Assembly: GCA_018814045.1 (NCBI GenBank)
Contig: JAHJAR010000060.1
Span: forward strand, 16,126-80,125
Source of the DNA: Planctomycetota bacterium
Lineage (GTDB): Bacteria > Planctomycetota > Phycisphaerae > UBA1845 > Fen-1342
Direction of reading: 5' to 3'
DNA length: 64,000 bases
Position 1 is the first letter of the stretch; every line of letters starts with the position of its first letter. Below, piece after piece: positions 46,494 through 53,743 of the stretch. A program made the position numbers and the translations under genes. Below the pieces are notes generated by a model. That model saw nothing but the letters and a program-made list of their open reading frames with translations, was not told where the DNA came from and did not search any database.

Positions 46494-47468
46494 ATGCACC
46501 ATGCAGTCCCGCTGCTGGAGTCGGCCTTTCATGCTCTGGCCCACGGGCAGCCAGTCGCTCTGTGTGCGGTCGTGGCCACGTCCGGGAGTGCTCCGCAGAA
46601 GCCCGGCGCGCTGATGATTGTCCATGCCGATGGCCGCACCGCGGGCACGATCGGCGGCGGCCACAGCGAAGAAGCCGCGCGCCGCCAGGCCCAGAGCCTG
46701 ATCGAAGGCGGCCGGTCGCGGGTGCAGACCTTCAGTTTACACGGTGACGGAGAAGAGCCAGTCTGTGGCGGCACGCTCGACATCGCCATGCTGCCGTTAT
46801 CACTGGAACACGACGAGCCGCGCTTGCGGCGCGCTGTGGAATCGCTGCGCCAGCGGCGTGAGGTGCACCTGCCCCTGCGCGTGCAGGGTGAGGCGGGACT
46901 GGTCGAGTACCACCTGCGGATTGAGGCCGTGCCCACCTTGCTGATCGCCGGCGCCGGACACGTGGGAGCGGAGGTGGCCCGACAGGCCGTACGGCTGGAC
47001 ATGCACGTCCGCGTGTTTGATGACCGGGCAGACCTGCTCTCGCCCGAACGTCTCGCCGAGCCGATTGTCGGCGTCCCCGGGCCAGTTGCCGAGGCTCTGG
47101 CGACCGAGACCATAGACCCGAACACATATATCGTCATCGTGACCCGCGCTCACAAGGACGATCAGGCGGCGCTGAACGCCGTGATCGCCTCACCGGCGCG
47201 GTACATCGGAATGATCGGCAGTCGGCGCAAGATCAAGCACGTGTTCGACAATCTGGTCGCCTGGGGTGTGCAAGAGCACTTGTTGGCGCGCGTGCACACT
47301 CCGATCGGTCTGCCGATTCATGCCGTGACAGTCCCCGAGATCGGCATCAGCATCGCGGCCGAGCTGATCAAGTGTCGGCGTGAGGGCGGCACGAAAGGGC
47401 CGGCGGTCACTGGCCCGTTTCCGGTCAGCACCACCGCGCCCGGCGTGCTCGGCGAACCGGTCGGTTAG
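46494..47468 (+). CDS. XdhC/CoxI-family protein
   Basis: A 324-residue protein of the XdhC family, which sulfurates or delivers molybdenum cofactor to xanthine dehydrogenase-type hydroxylases. The N-terminal XdhC/CoxI domain has GQPVALCAVVATSGSAPQKP and AGTIGGGHSEEAARR with a conserved CGGTLDI. The C-terminal half is a Rossmann domain (LLIAGAGHVGAEVARQAV, FDDRADLLSPERL, ARYIGMIGSRRKIKHVF, PIGLPIHAVTVPEIGISIAA). No xdhA/B or other molybdoenzyme gene is adjacent. ATG 46494 is used; TACAAT lies 6 bases upstream with no Shine-Dalgarno, so the message may be leaderless. GTG 46479 is an alternative start. Confidence 0.9.
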   Translation: MHHAVPLLESAFHALAHGQPVALCAVVATSGSAPQKPGALMIVHADGRTAGTIGGGHSEEAARRQAQSLIEGGRSRVQTFSLHGDGEEPVCGGTLDIAMLPLSLEHDEPRLRRAVESLRQRREVHLPLRVQGEAGLVEYHLRIEAVPTLLIAGAGHVGAEVARQAVRLDMHVRVFDDRADLLSPERLAEPIVGVPGPVAEALATETIDPNTYIVIVTRAHKDDQAALNAVIASPARYIGMIGSRRKIKHVFDNLVAWGVQEHLLARVHTPIGLPIHAVTVPEIGISIAAELIKCRREGGTKGPAVTGPFPVSTTAPGVLGEPVG

Positions 47469-47490
47469 TGCGGCTGCCGAGATGCGCACA

Positions 47491-47646
47491 AGAAGCTATC
47501 CCAAAACTCCTTCCGAGTTCTCATGGGGCTTGCGCCGCACCCACGGGGGATGAAAATCCGAATTTACGGAGCAGCCGCGACTGTTAGGGAGCGGTTGCCG
47601 AAGGGCCGCTTGCTCACGCGCGCGGCTCGGTTCTGGGACAGCTTCT
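47491..47646. repeat. Mosaic palindromic element, copy E (different ends, module present)
   Basis: The ends are a different inverted repeat: AGAAGCTATCCCAAAAC at the left and the complement of AGAAGCTGTCCCAGAAC at the right. Inside are CTTCCGAG, the ~50-bp module shared with copy D (TTCTCATGGGG ... TCCGAATTTACGGAG), and the copy-C type core (GAGCGGTTGCCGAAGGGCCG, CTTGCTCACGCGCGCGGC). It therefore combines parts found separately in other copies. Confidence 0.87.
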
Positions 47647-47680
47647 GGCAAATGGGTGCTCAGGACGAGCGCGCTGCGGC

Positions 47681-47712
47681 GTAGGACCCGCTCGCTTGCG
47701 CTTGGGGCTCGG
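47681..47712. repeat. Dispersed 32-bp repeat (GTAGGACCCGC type), copy 2
   Basis: It reads GTAGGACCCGCTCGCTTGCG then CTTGGGGCTCGG, matching 11021-11052 at 28 of 32 positions. Confidence 0.75.
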
Positions 47713-47874
47713 GTTTTGCGCAGGCCGCGCGAAGCCCGGGACTTGGACAATGTCCGCCGGCGCGCGGTACGCTACTCGCTTGGTGAGGAGTAGCAGCGCC
47801 GGCCGCCGGCTGGCCGCGGCAAACGCGATGCACTTGTGCGCTGGCCGGCATCATTCCAATCTGCGAGGTGACAC

Positions 47875-49677
47875 GTGGCGAAACGTCCCAGCTTTGGTGT
47901 GAACGTGAAGCTCGATCTCGGCTGCCCGGCCGACGACGGCGTGCGGCTGTCAACCGACGTCTACCTGCCCGACGGCCAGGGGCCGTGGCCCTGCATCCTG
48001 ATTCGCACGCCATACAACAACAACGATGCGGTCAAGAAGATCCCGCTGGCACGTGACTTTGCCCGCAACGGCTACGCCGTCGTGATCCAGGACGTCCGCG
48101 GCCGCTACGACAGCGGGGGGGATTGGGACCCGTTCTTCAACGAGCAGCGCGACGGCCTCGCGGCCCAGAAATGGCTCGCCGGGCAGAGCTTCTGCAACGG
48201 CAAGATCGCGCTGTACGGACGCTCGTACGAGGGCTTCTGCGTGTGGATGGGGACATTCGGACACCACCCGGCGGTCAAGGCGATCATCCCGATCGTCGCG
48301 CTGCCCGACCCGGTGGTCAACGTCCCGTGGCAGAACGGCTCGGTCTTCTGGAACATGATTACCTGGGCGCTCTTCGTGCATGGCCGCACCAACCAGGACG
48401 TCGGCCAGTACGATTGGGAGTCAATCTACAACTTCCGCCCGCTCGACAAGCTCGACGAGCGGCTCGGCTTCTCCAGCCGGATGTGGCAGGACTGGATGAA
48501 GCACCCCACCCGCGACGAATACTGGCAGCGGGCCTGCTACATGCACCGCATGGCCGAGCTTGACGTGCCCGCGCTGCACATCGGCGGCTGGTACGACGAC
48601 GACGGCCCCAGCACGTACAACAACTACCCCAACGCTCGCCGACTCGCTGCGAGCAAGGACGAACAGTACGTCCTCATTGGCCCGTGGCCTCATGCCACCA
48701 ACACCAAGACCGTCGTGCCCGGCGTCGATTTCGGCCCGCACGAGATCATCGATATCAACGATTTCATCCTCGATTGGCTCGACAAACAGATCGGCGAACG
48801 GCCGCAGAACTGGGGCGACCGGAAGCGCGCCCGGATCTTCCTTATGGGAGAGAACCGCTGGCACGATTTCGACGACTGGCCCCCGCCAAAGGCGAAAGAG
48901 ACGTCCCTCTACCTGGCCTCCGGCGGCAAGGCGAACTCCTACCTCGGCGATGGCCAGCTTCTGTGGCACCGGTTTGCAGCCGGTGAATCGCAACCGTGTG
49001 CCACTACTGTGCCAGCAGTGCAGGGTGAAGACGCAGTGGCGCGCGAAGAGCACTCAAAGAGCAGTGGCACACCGACGCGCTCTGAGCAAGATGGAGCCGC
49101 GGGCTTCAGCCCGCGCGGTGCCGCGTTTGACGAATACACCTACGACCCCGACCACCCCGCACCGTACCTGTACGACGCCGGCACGCTGCAGCTCGGCGGC
49201 CCGTTCGACGCCCGCCCGGTGCAGCGCCGCGACGACGTGCTGTGCTACACGACCGCACCGCTGGACGAGGACGTCGTCATCTGCGGCCGCGTCTTTGCGG
49301 AGTTGTGGGTCTCGACGTCGGCGGAGGATACCGAGTTCTGCGGCATGCTCTGCGATGTGCACCCCAACGGCGAAGCACGCCAGCTCTACGACGGCAACGT
49401 CCGGCTGGCCCTGCGCGACTCGCTGGAAAAGCCCGACCCGGTCCCGCCGGGCGAGATCGCCAAAGTGCGCATCGACATGTGGGCGACCGGCATCCGCGTC
49501 CTGAAAGGCCACAGCATCCGCCTCCAGGTCTCATCGTCGGCAGTGCCCAAATTCTCCGCCCACACGAACACGTTGGACCCGCCGGGCACGGCGACGGAGG
49601 CCGTGGTGGCGCAGAATCGGGTGTATCACGAGGAGAGGTGGCCGTCGCGGTTGCTCATCCCGGTTGTTCCGGATTGA
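47875..49677 (+). CDS. CocE/NonD family hydrolase (S15-like) with an in-frame insertion
   Basis: A 600-residue serine hydrolase related to cocaine esterase and Xaa-Pro dipeptidyl peptidase. Motifs: DGVRLSTDVYLP, VIQDVRGRYDSGG, the nucleophile elbow YGRSYEGF (Ser near 119), GGWYDDDG (Asp near 240), LIGPWPHATN (His near 271), and the C-terminal jelly-roll domain (TAPLDEDVVICGRVFAELWV, VPPGEIAKVRIDMW). GTG 47875 has GAGGTG upstream. Residues about 364-417, between LWHRF and the DEYTYDPDHPAPY that normally follows closely, are a low-complexity stretch encoded by palindromic repeat DNA (48963-49126). The substrate is unknown; no signal peptide. Confidence 0.9.
   Translation: MAKRPSFGVNVKLDLGCPADDGVRLSTDVYLPDGQGPWPCILIRTPYNNNDAVKKIPLARDFARNGYAVVIQDVRGRYDSGGDWDPFFNEQRDGLAAQKWLAGQSFCNGKIALYGRSYEGFCVWMGTFGHHPAVKAIIPIVALPDPVVNVPWQNGSVFWNMITWALFVHGRTNQDVGQYDWESIYNFRPLDKLDERLGFSSRMWQDWMKHPTRDEYWQRACYMHRMAELDVPALHIGGWYDDDGPSTYNNYPNARRLAASKDEQYVLIGPWPHATNTKTVVPGVDFGPHEIIDINDFILDWLDKQIGERPQNWGDRKRARIFLMGENRWHDFDDWPPPKAKETSLYLASGGKANSYLGDGQLLWHRFAAGESQPCATTVPAVQGEDAVAREEHSKSSGTPTRSEQDGAAGFSPRGAAFDEYTYDPDHPAPYLYDAGTLQLGGPFDARPVQRRDDVLCYTTAPLDEDVVICGRVFAELWVSTSAEDTEFCGMLCDVHPNGEARQLYDGNVRLALRDSLEKPDPVPPGEIAKVRIDMWATGIRVLKGHSIRLQVSSSAVPKFSAHTNTLDPPGTATEAVVAQNRVYHEERWPSRLLIPVVPD
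48963..49126. repeat. Palindromic repeat DNA inserted in frame in a coding gene
   Basis: The segment contains CACCGGTTTGCAGCCGGTG (48967-48985), inverted arms CGTGTGCCACTACTG (from 48995) and GAGCAGTGGCACACCG (49059-49074), and the REP-like CGGGCTTCAGCCCGCGCGG. These are the kinds of units otherwise seen between genes (51735-51769, 52939-52959, 8349-8372). The reading frame stays open throughout. Confidence 0.8.
49096..49119. repeat. Short REP-like palindrome inside the CocE-type gene
   Basis: The core CGGGCTTCAGCCCGCGCGG matches the intergenic unit at 8349-8372 except for one base; here it encodes part of the inserted peptide in the hydrolase. Confidence 0.65.
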
Positions 49678-49746
49678 AGCTAGAACGAGTGAACACGGCT
49701 GACACAGCCGCATCATCAGAACCAACCAAGAGGGAGGGAGCAGTTC

Positions 49747-50418
49747 ATGGACAAGGGACAAACCCAGAAGCTTGCGGCGTTTGTCGATAGGCTCATCGAA
49801 GAGGGCAACGCCCTAAAGACCAAAACGTTCTCGCCCCCAGGCAATTGGCTGAGCGGGCCGCCTGTATACGTCGACCTTGAGGGCTTTGCTGGTTGGACAG
49901 CAAAGTGCAGGCAACTAGCGCACATGCTAGGAGAACATGCGGCGCCGTGGAGAGCAACCCTCGAAGGCGGTAGCAACAATTCAATAGAGGCAACGCTGAG
50001 TACACTGGGGACGCTGACCGGCATCCGCGAAGCACTCCAGGCCGATCTGCTTGTGCGCGTGGAGGACTTGGTGCGCGCCGACGCGTTTGCAGACCTTCTG
50101 GAGCAAGCCGAGTACTTGCTCACTGAGGGTTATCACATCGCTGCCGCTGTATTGGGCCGAGCGGTCCTGGAGGAACACCTGAGGAACTGGTGTAATAGAG
50201 AGGCGTGTACACCTTCAAAGAAGCGACCGACGCTCAGTGATCTCATTCAAGCCCTGTACAAGACGAAACACGTCGACAAGCTCTCAATGAAGGGGTTGGA
50301 GTCGATGACTGCTGCGGGAAACGCTGCCGCTCACAACGAACCCGGCTTCGACAACAGCACTGCGGCCCGGTTGTTGCGCGACGTTCGAGAGTTCCTCTCG
50401 CGCACTGGCAGAGTCTGA
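49747..50418 (+). CDS. HEPN/DUF4145-like protein, hypothetical
   Basis: A 223-residue helical protein without signal or membrane segment. The C-terminal ~110 residues (YHIAAAVLGRAVLEEHLRNW, KRPTLSDLIQALYKTKHVDK, then MTAAGNAAAHNEPGF) resemble HEPN-superfamily or DUF4145 domains, in which the N-x-x-A-H segment corresponds to the RNase-like Rx4-6H region; here the Arg is not obvious. The N-terminal half is not recognised. ATG 49747 has GGGAGG 7 bases upstream. The gene is somewhat less GC-rich than its neighbours, which may hint at transfer. Such proteins occur in defence loci, but no partner is seen here. Confidence 0.6.
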   Translation: MDKGQTQKLAAFVDRLIEEGNALKTKTFSPPGNWLSGPPVYVDLEGFAGWTAKCRQLAHMLGEHAAPWRATLEGGSNNSIEATLSTLGTLTGIREALQADLLVRVEDLVRADAFADLLEQAEYLLTEGYHIAAAVLGRAVLEEHLRNWCNREACTPSKKRPTLSDLIQALYKTKHVDKLSMKGLESMTAAGNAAAHNEPGFDNSTAARLLRDVREFLSRTGRV

Positions 50419-50458
50419 CGGCGGTATCCAGTGGCGTCCGGATCGGTGGAGCAGCACG

Positions 50459-51727
50459 ATGGAATTGTTCGACGACGAAAAACGCATGCTCGACGGCCAG
50501 CGCGGCGAACCTGTCGCGCGCGCCCTGAATTTCCTCGTCCAGTTCGGCGACGCGTTTGGGGCTGAGCGTTTTGTCGACGTGATCTACGCGCACTACCCCG
50601 CCGAGATGTCGATCTACCGCGGGCAGGTCGAAGATGCCGTCGAGTACGCCGACACGGGGGCGCGGGTCTGCATCCCGACCACGACCTCGACGCTGGCGTG
50701 CGATCTCGAACAATGGCGCGATTATGGCTGTCCCGAGCCGATCTACGAATTGCAGCGACAAGTCGTCGCCGCGCACCGCAAGATGGGTGTCCTGGGCACG
50801 TACACGTGCACGCCGCAACTGCTCGGCTTCGTCCCGCCCAAGGGCTCGTACATCATCAGCGTCGAATCGTCCGCGATCATCTACTACAACTCCGTGCTCG
50901 GCGCCCGCACCAACCGCGGAGGGCTGTTCACGCGTTACTCGGCGGTAACCGGCAAGTACCCGCTGATGGGCTACCTGCTCGACGAGAATCGCCGCGGCAC
51001 GCACCTGTTCAAGCTCGACCTTGGTCCGGACGACCTGCGGCACGATTGCGATTATTCCGCCCTGGGCTTTCACGTCGGCGGGATCGTTGGCAGCGAGGTG
51101 CCCGTGTTCGACGCTCTGCCGCCGGGCACGACGCAGGACAACCTGATCACGCTCGGGGCCGCGCTCGCGACCAGCGGCTCGGTCACGCTCTTCCACGCCC
51201 CCGGCCACACCGCCGAGGCCGACACGGTCAAGCAGGCGTTCCAGGGCACGCCGCCCAAGGAAACGCAAACCGTCGGCCCCACGGACCTTAGAGCAGCAGT
51301 CGACAAACTCACCACGATCGCCCCCGGCGACCCGGTCGATTTCGTCACCCTCGGCTGCCCGCATTACACGCTGGAGCAAATCCGGCGGGTGGCGGCGTGG
51401 TTTCGGCAGCACAGCGCGACAGTCCGCGACGGTGTGCGCCTGTGGGTGTGTACCAACCGCATGACCAAACGCGCCGCCGACTGGGAGGGCCTGACGCAGA
51501 CCATCGAGGCCGCCGGCGGCCTGCTCATATGCGACACGTGCCCGGTCGAATGCCACATGCGTACCAGCACGTGCAAGGAATTCGGCCTGCAAACGCCGCA
51601 AGTGGCCGCGATGGTTGCCGACTCGTGCAAGATGCTCCGCTACGTCGGCGACCTGATCGGGTGTAAGACGGCGCTATGCAGTAGGGAGGAGTGCCTGAGA
51701 ACGGCAACGTTTGGCAGGTTGGCTTGA
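50459..51727 (+). CDS. Aconitase X catalytic (large) subunit
   Basis: A 422-residue DUF521/AcnX catalytic domain, a hydro-lyase of the aconitase superfamily using an Fe-S cluster. Known members are archaeal phosphomevalonate dehydratase and bacterial cis-3-hydroxyproline dehydratase. Visible motifs are GVLGTYTCTPQLLGFVPPKG, ISVESSAIIYYNSVLGARTN, PLMGYLLDENRRGTH, ALGFHVGGIVG, VTLGCPHYTLEQI, LICDTCPVECHM and MVADSCKMLRY, the last three with the cluster cysteines. ATG 50459 has GGTGGAG upstream. Its swivel-domain subunit is at 53184, not adjacent as usual but 1.46 kb away across an opposite-strand gene. The substrate cannot be fixed from sequence. Confidence 0.93.
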   Translation: MELFDDEKRMLDGQRGEPVARALNFLVQFGDAFGAERFVDVIYAHYPAEMSIYRGQVEDAVEYADTGARVCIPTTTSTLACDLEQWRDYGCPEPIYELQRQVVAAHRKMGVLGTYTCTPQLLGFVPPKGSYIISVESSAIIYYNSVLGARTNRGGLFTRYSAVTGKYPLMGYLLDENRRGTHLFKLDLGPDDLRHDCDYSALGFHVGGIVGSEVPVFDALPPGTTQDNLITLGAALATSGSVTLFHAPGHTAEADTVKQAFQGTPPKETQTVGPTDLRAAVDKLTTIAPGDPVDFVTLGCPHYTLEQIRRVAAWFRQHSATVRDGVRLWVCTNRMTKRAADWEGLTQTIEAAGGLLICDTCPVECHMRTSTCKEFGLQTPQVAAMVADSCKMLRYVGDLIGCKTALCSREECLRTATFGRLA

Positions 51728-51734
51728 GTTGAGA

Positions 51735-51769
51735 GGGTGCCACTGGTGGGCAAGCCACCAGTGGCACCC
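51735..51769. repeat. Perfect 15-bp inverted repeat after the AcnX large-subunit gene
   Basis: GGGTGCCACTGGTGG and CCACCAGTGGCACCC around a 5-base loop. There is no T-run, so it could be a REP-like repeat or a processing/attenuation hairpin rather than a classical terminator. The GTGCCACTG motif recurs inside the CocE insertion. Confidence 0.85.
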
Positions 51770-51826
51770 GGCGATTAATCAGAGTCGAAGATTCGTTTCC
51801 GAATCAGTGTTTGCCCGGCATCCCGG

Positions 51827-52528
51827 CTAGCGCCGCCGCAGCATGAGTGTCCCGGCAAATAGCAGCAGAATGGCGCTTGGTTCGGGCACCAGCGACAAGT
51901 CGTCGTAGTAGACGTCCACGTTGTGCGGTGCGTAGAGGTCGACGTTCTGAATCTCGATCAGGCCGCCGTCGACGGCCCACACACCACTGGCCAGCAACTG
52001 GTTGTTGTAGTAATGCTCCATCCAGTCGTTATCCAGGTCGATTTCCGTGCGGATCTCTACCCATTGGTTCCAGACAATCGGCAGCGGATTGAGGCCATTG
52101 GGATCCCGAACGGCCTCGTAGACCATACCGGATGTGGGGTCCATATGGTCTTCGATTGCCCAATCGTAAGGCCCGCTATGATTGTACTCATTGTTGATGA
52201 TGAAGTACGTCAGACCATCGAGGTTGTCGGGCAGGTACTGCCAGGCCGTGAAGACCCAGGTGCCCGAGGTGTACCCGCTAAATGGATGCACCGCGTCGCT
52301 ACCGGCGCCGTTGGAAACCGACATCGAATTCGGCCGGCTTAGCGCCTGGACGTCCGAAATGGTGCCCGCCGCCGAAGACACGTTGTCCCAGCCAGCCCAG
52401 CCGCCCACGTTGTCCATCTTCGTGCCGGCTGCGTAGCTGTCAAAGTTGTCAGACCAATCGGCCACGGCACTCGTCGGCAGGTACAAAAGGGCCACCGCGA
52501 GGCCGAATATCAATAGTCTCTGGACCAT
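51827..52528 (-). CDS. PEP-CTERM sorting-domain protein
   Basis: A 233-residue exported protein. A signal peptide (LLIFGLAVALLYLPTSAVA) is followed by an Asp/Tyr/Trp-rich beta-type domain starting WSDNFDSYAAGTKMDNVGGW, a LamG-like opening, and a C-terminal PEP-CTERM: VPEPSAILLLFAGTLMLRRR. The tail is the substrate signal of the exosortase/archaeosortase-type system, so the protein should be processed by an EpsH-like enzyme (none in window) and displayed or released. ATG 52528 has AAGGAG upstream. It lies in opposite orientation between the two aconitase X subunit genes. Confidence 0.92.
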   Translation of the reverse strand: MVQRLLIFGLAVALLYLPTSAVADWSDNFDSYAAGTKMDNVGGWAGWDNVSSAAGTISDVQALSRPNSMSVSNGAGSDAVHPFSGYTSGTWVFTAWQYLPDNLDGLTYFIINNEYNHSGPYDWAIEDHMDPTSGMVYEAVRDPNGLNPLPIVWNQWVEIRTEIDLDNDWMEHYYNNQLLASGVWAVDGGLIEIQNVDLYAPHNVDVYYDDLSLVPEPSAILLLFAGTLMLRRR

Positions 52529-53183
52529 GACTGCTTCTCCTTCCGTTTCCCTGACTTGCACTTCCCGAACAGTCCCTAAGTCGCCACGCGCTGCAGGTGC
52601 AACAAGCACCCAGCATAAAACCGCCCGCTCCGGAGAACACTCCGACGCTCACGCCGGGCGACGTCGATCTAGTACGATCCCACGGACCCCGCACTGCGCC
52701 CCAGAAGCACACAACCCCTGAGCACCGCGCTGCGCGGAGATGCTCCCTTCACTCACTCGATAGGCGATTGCGCTCTTCGCAGACGCGCTGAGATGATTAC
52801 AATGCTTCCGCGTGGAGCGCTACCTACTCCGATAATTGATAGGCTCCTTATAACGCGCGAGTCAAGCCCGAAGTTGGAATTCTCTGCGCGCCGGCAGCGC
52901 ATTTCGCGGCACTCAGAGCGCCTGACAAAACGTGTGTGGCACGGGCCAATAGCCCGTGCAGCACCACCATTGGCCGGAGCCACAAGCACTTGTGATAGAC
53001 GCTCTTGGTCGTATGGCTTCCATCGGCAGCGTGTTGCACGGCGCACGCTGAGGGCCCTTGCAAATGCAAATCACCAGCTCACGCAACACAGACGGTCTGC
53101 GGCTGTAGAATGCACTTGTGCGCAGCCGCGCGTCCCACTGCCATCGTCAGGCACCCGATCGCCTGACCACAGAGGTGTTGTCT
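52529..53183. other. Intergenic region between PEP-CTERM and AcnX small-subunit genes
   Basis: About 650 bp without a recognised gene. It contains the palindrome at 52939-52959 inside a TGTGGC/GCCACA frame. Possible -10-like sequences are TACAAT (52799-52804) and TAGAAT (near 53105). Confidence 0.55.
52939..52959. repeat. Short palindrome of the TGTGGCAC family
   Basis: GCACGGGC and GCCCGTGC around a 5-base loop, preceded by TGTGGCAC like the CocE insertion, with an outer GCCACA 20 bases beyond. Confidence 0.6.
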
Positions 53184-53597
53184 ATGCCTGAACGCACCGT
53201 CAAAGTCCGTCCCATCGTCAAAGGCTGCGGCAGCGGCCCCGCCTTCGTCTGTCAGCGGGCCTTCTCCTTCCTCGGCGACGTGGATATGGACACCGGCGCG
53301 ATCATCGCCCGCGGGCACGAGCACGAGGGTGAATCGATTGCCGGCAAGGTCATGATCTATCCCGAGACGAAGGGCTCCTCCGGCGGCTGCGTGGTGCTGA
53401 CCGTGCTGGCCAAACAGGGCCGGCAGCCCGCCGCCATCGTCCTCTCCAAAGCGGCCGATCCGAACATCGTTGAAGGCGCGATCGTCACCGGCGTTACCCT
53501 CGTCTGCGAACCGGAAGAGGACCTGCTCGCCGCCATACCGCACGGCACGCCGGTCCGCGTGGATGGCACTACGGGCGAGGTGGCCTGGAGTAGCTGA
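53184..53597 (+). CDS. Aconitase X swivel-domain (small) subunit
   Basis: A 137-residue DUF126/AcnX swivel domain, the small subunit that completes the active site of the DUF521 large subunit. Characteristic segments are VKGCGSGPAFVCQRAFSFLG, VDMDTGAIIARGHEHEGESI, VMIYPETKGSSGGCVVL (the G-S-S/G loop) and IVTGVTLVCEPEEDLLAAIP. ATG 53184 has AGAGGTG 6 bases upstream. It is on the same strand as the large subunit (50459-51727) but separated from it by 1.46 kb and an opposite-strand PEP-CTERM gene; in most genomes the two are contiguous or fused. Confidence 0.93.
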   Translation: MPERTVKVRPIVKGCGSGPAFVCQRAFSFLGDVDMDTGAIIARGHEHEGESIAGKVMIYPETKGSSGGCVVLTVLAKQGRQPAAIVLSKAADPNIVEGAIVTGVTLVCEPEEDLLAAIPHGTPVRVDGTTGEVAWSS

Positions 53598-53743
53598 CGC
53601 GGGCTCCGCCGCTCATGATTTGTCACGCCTGCGGGCCGCGAACACACCGCACTGGTGGACAGGCACGCCGCTTTCGACGTACACTTACTGCTTGTCCGCT
53701 GACGTTCCCGTCAGCCACCCACGGCCTCTCAGGAAAGCGAACC

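Larger units (their letters stand above)
47469..47874. other. Intergenic region packed with repeats
   Basis: It holds mosaic element copy E (47491-47646) and the dispersed repeat at 47681-47712, then about 160 bp ahead of the hydrolase gene with its GAGGTG site. No gene is seen. Confidence 0.7.
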
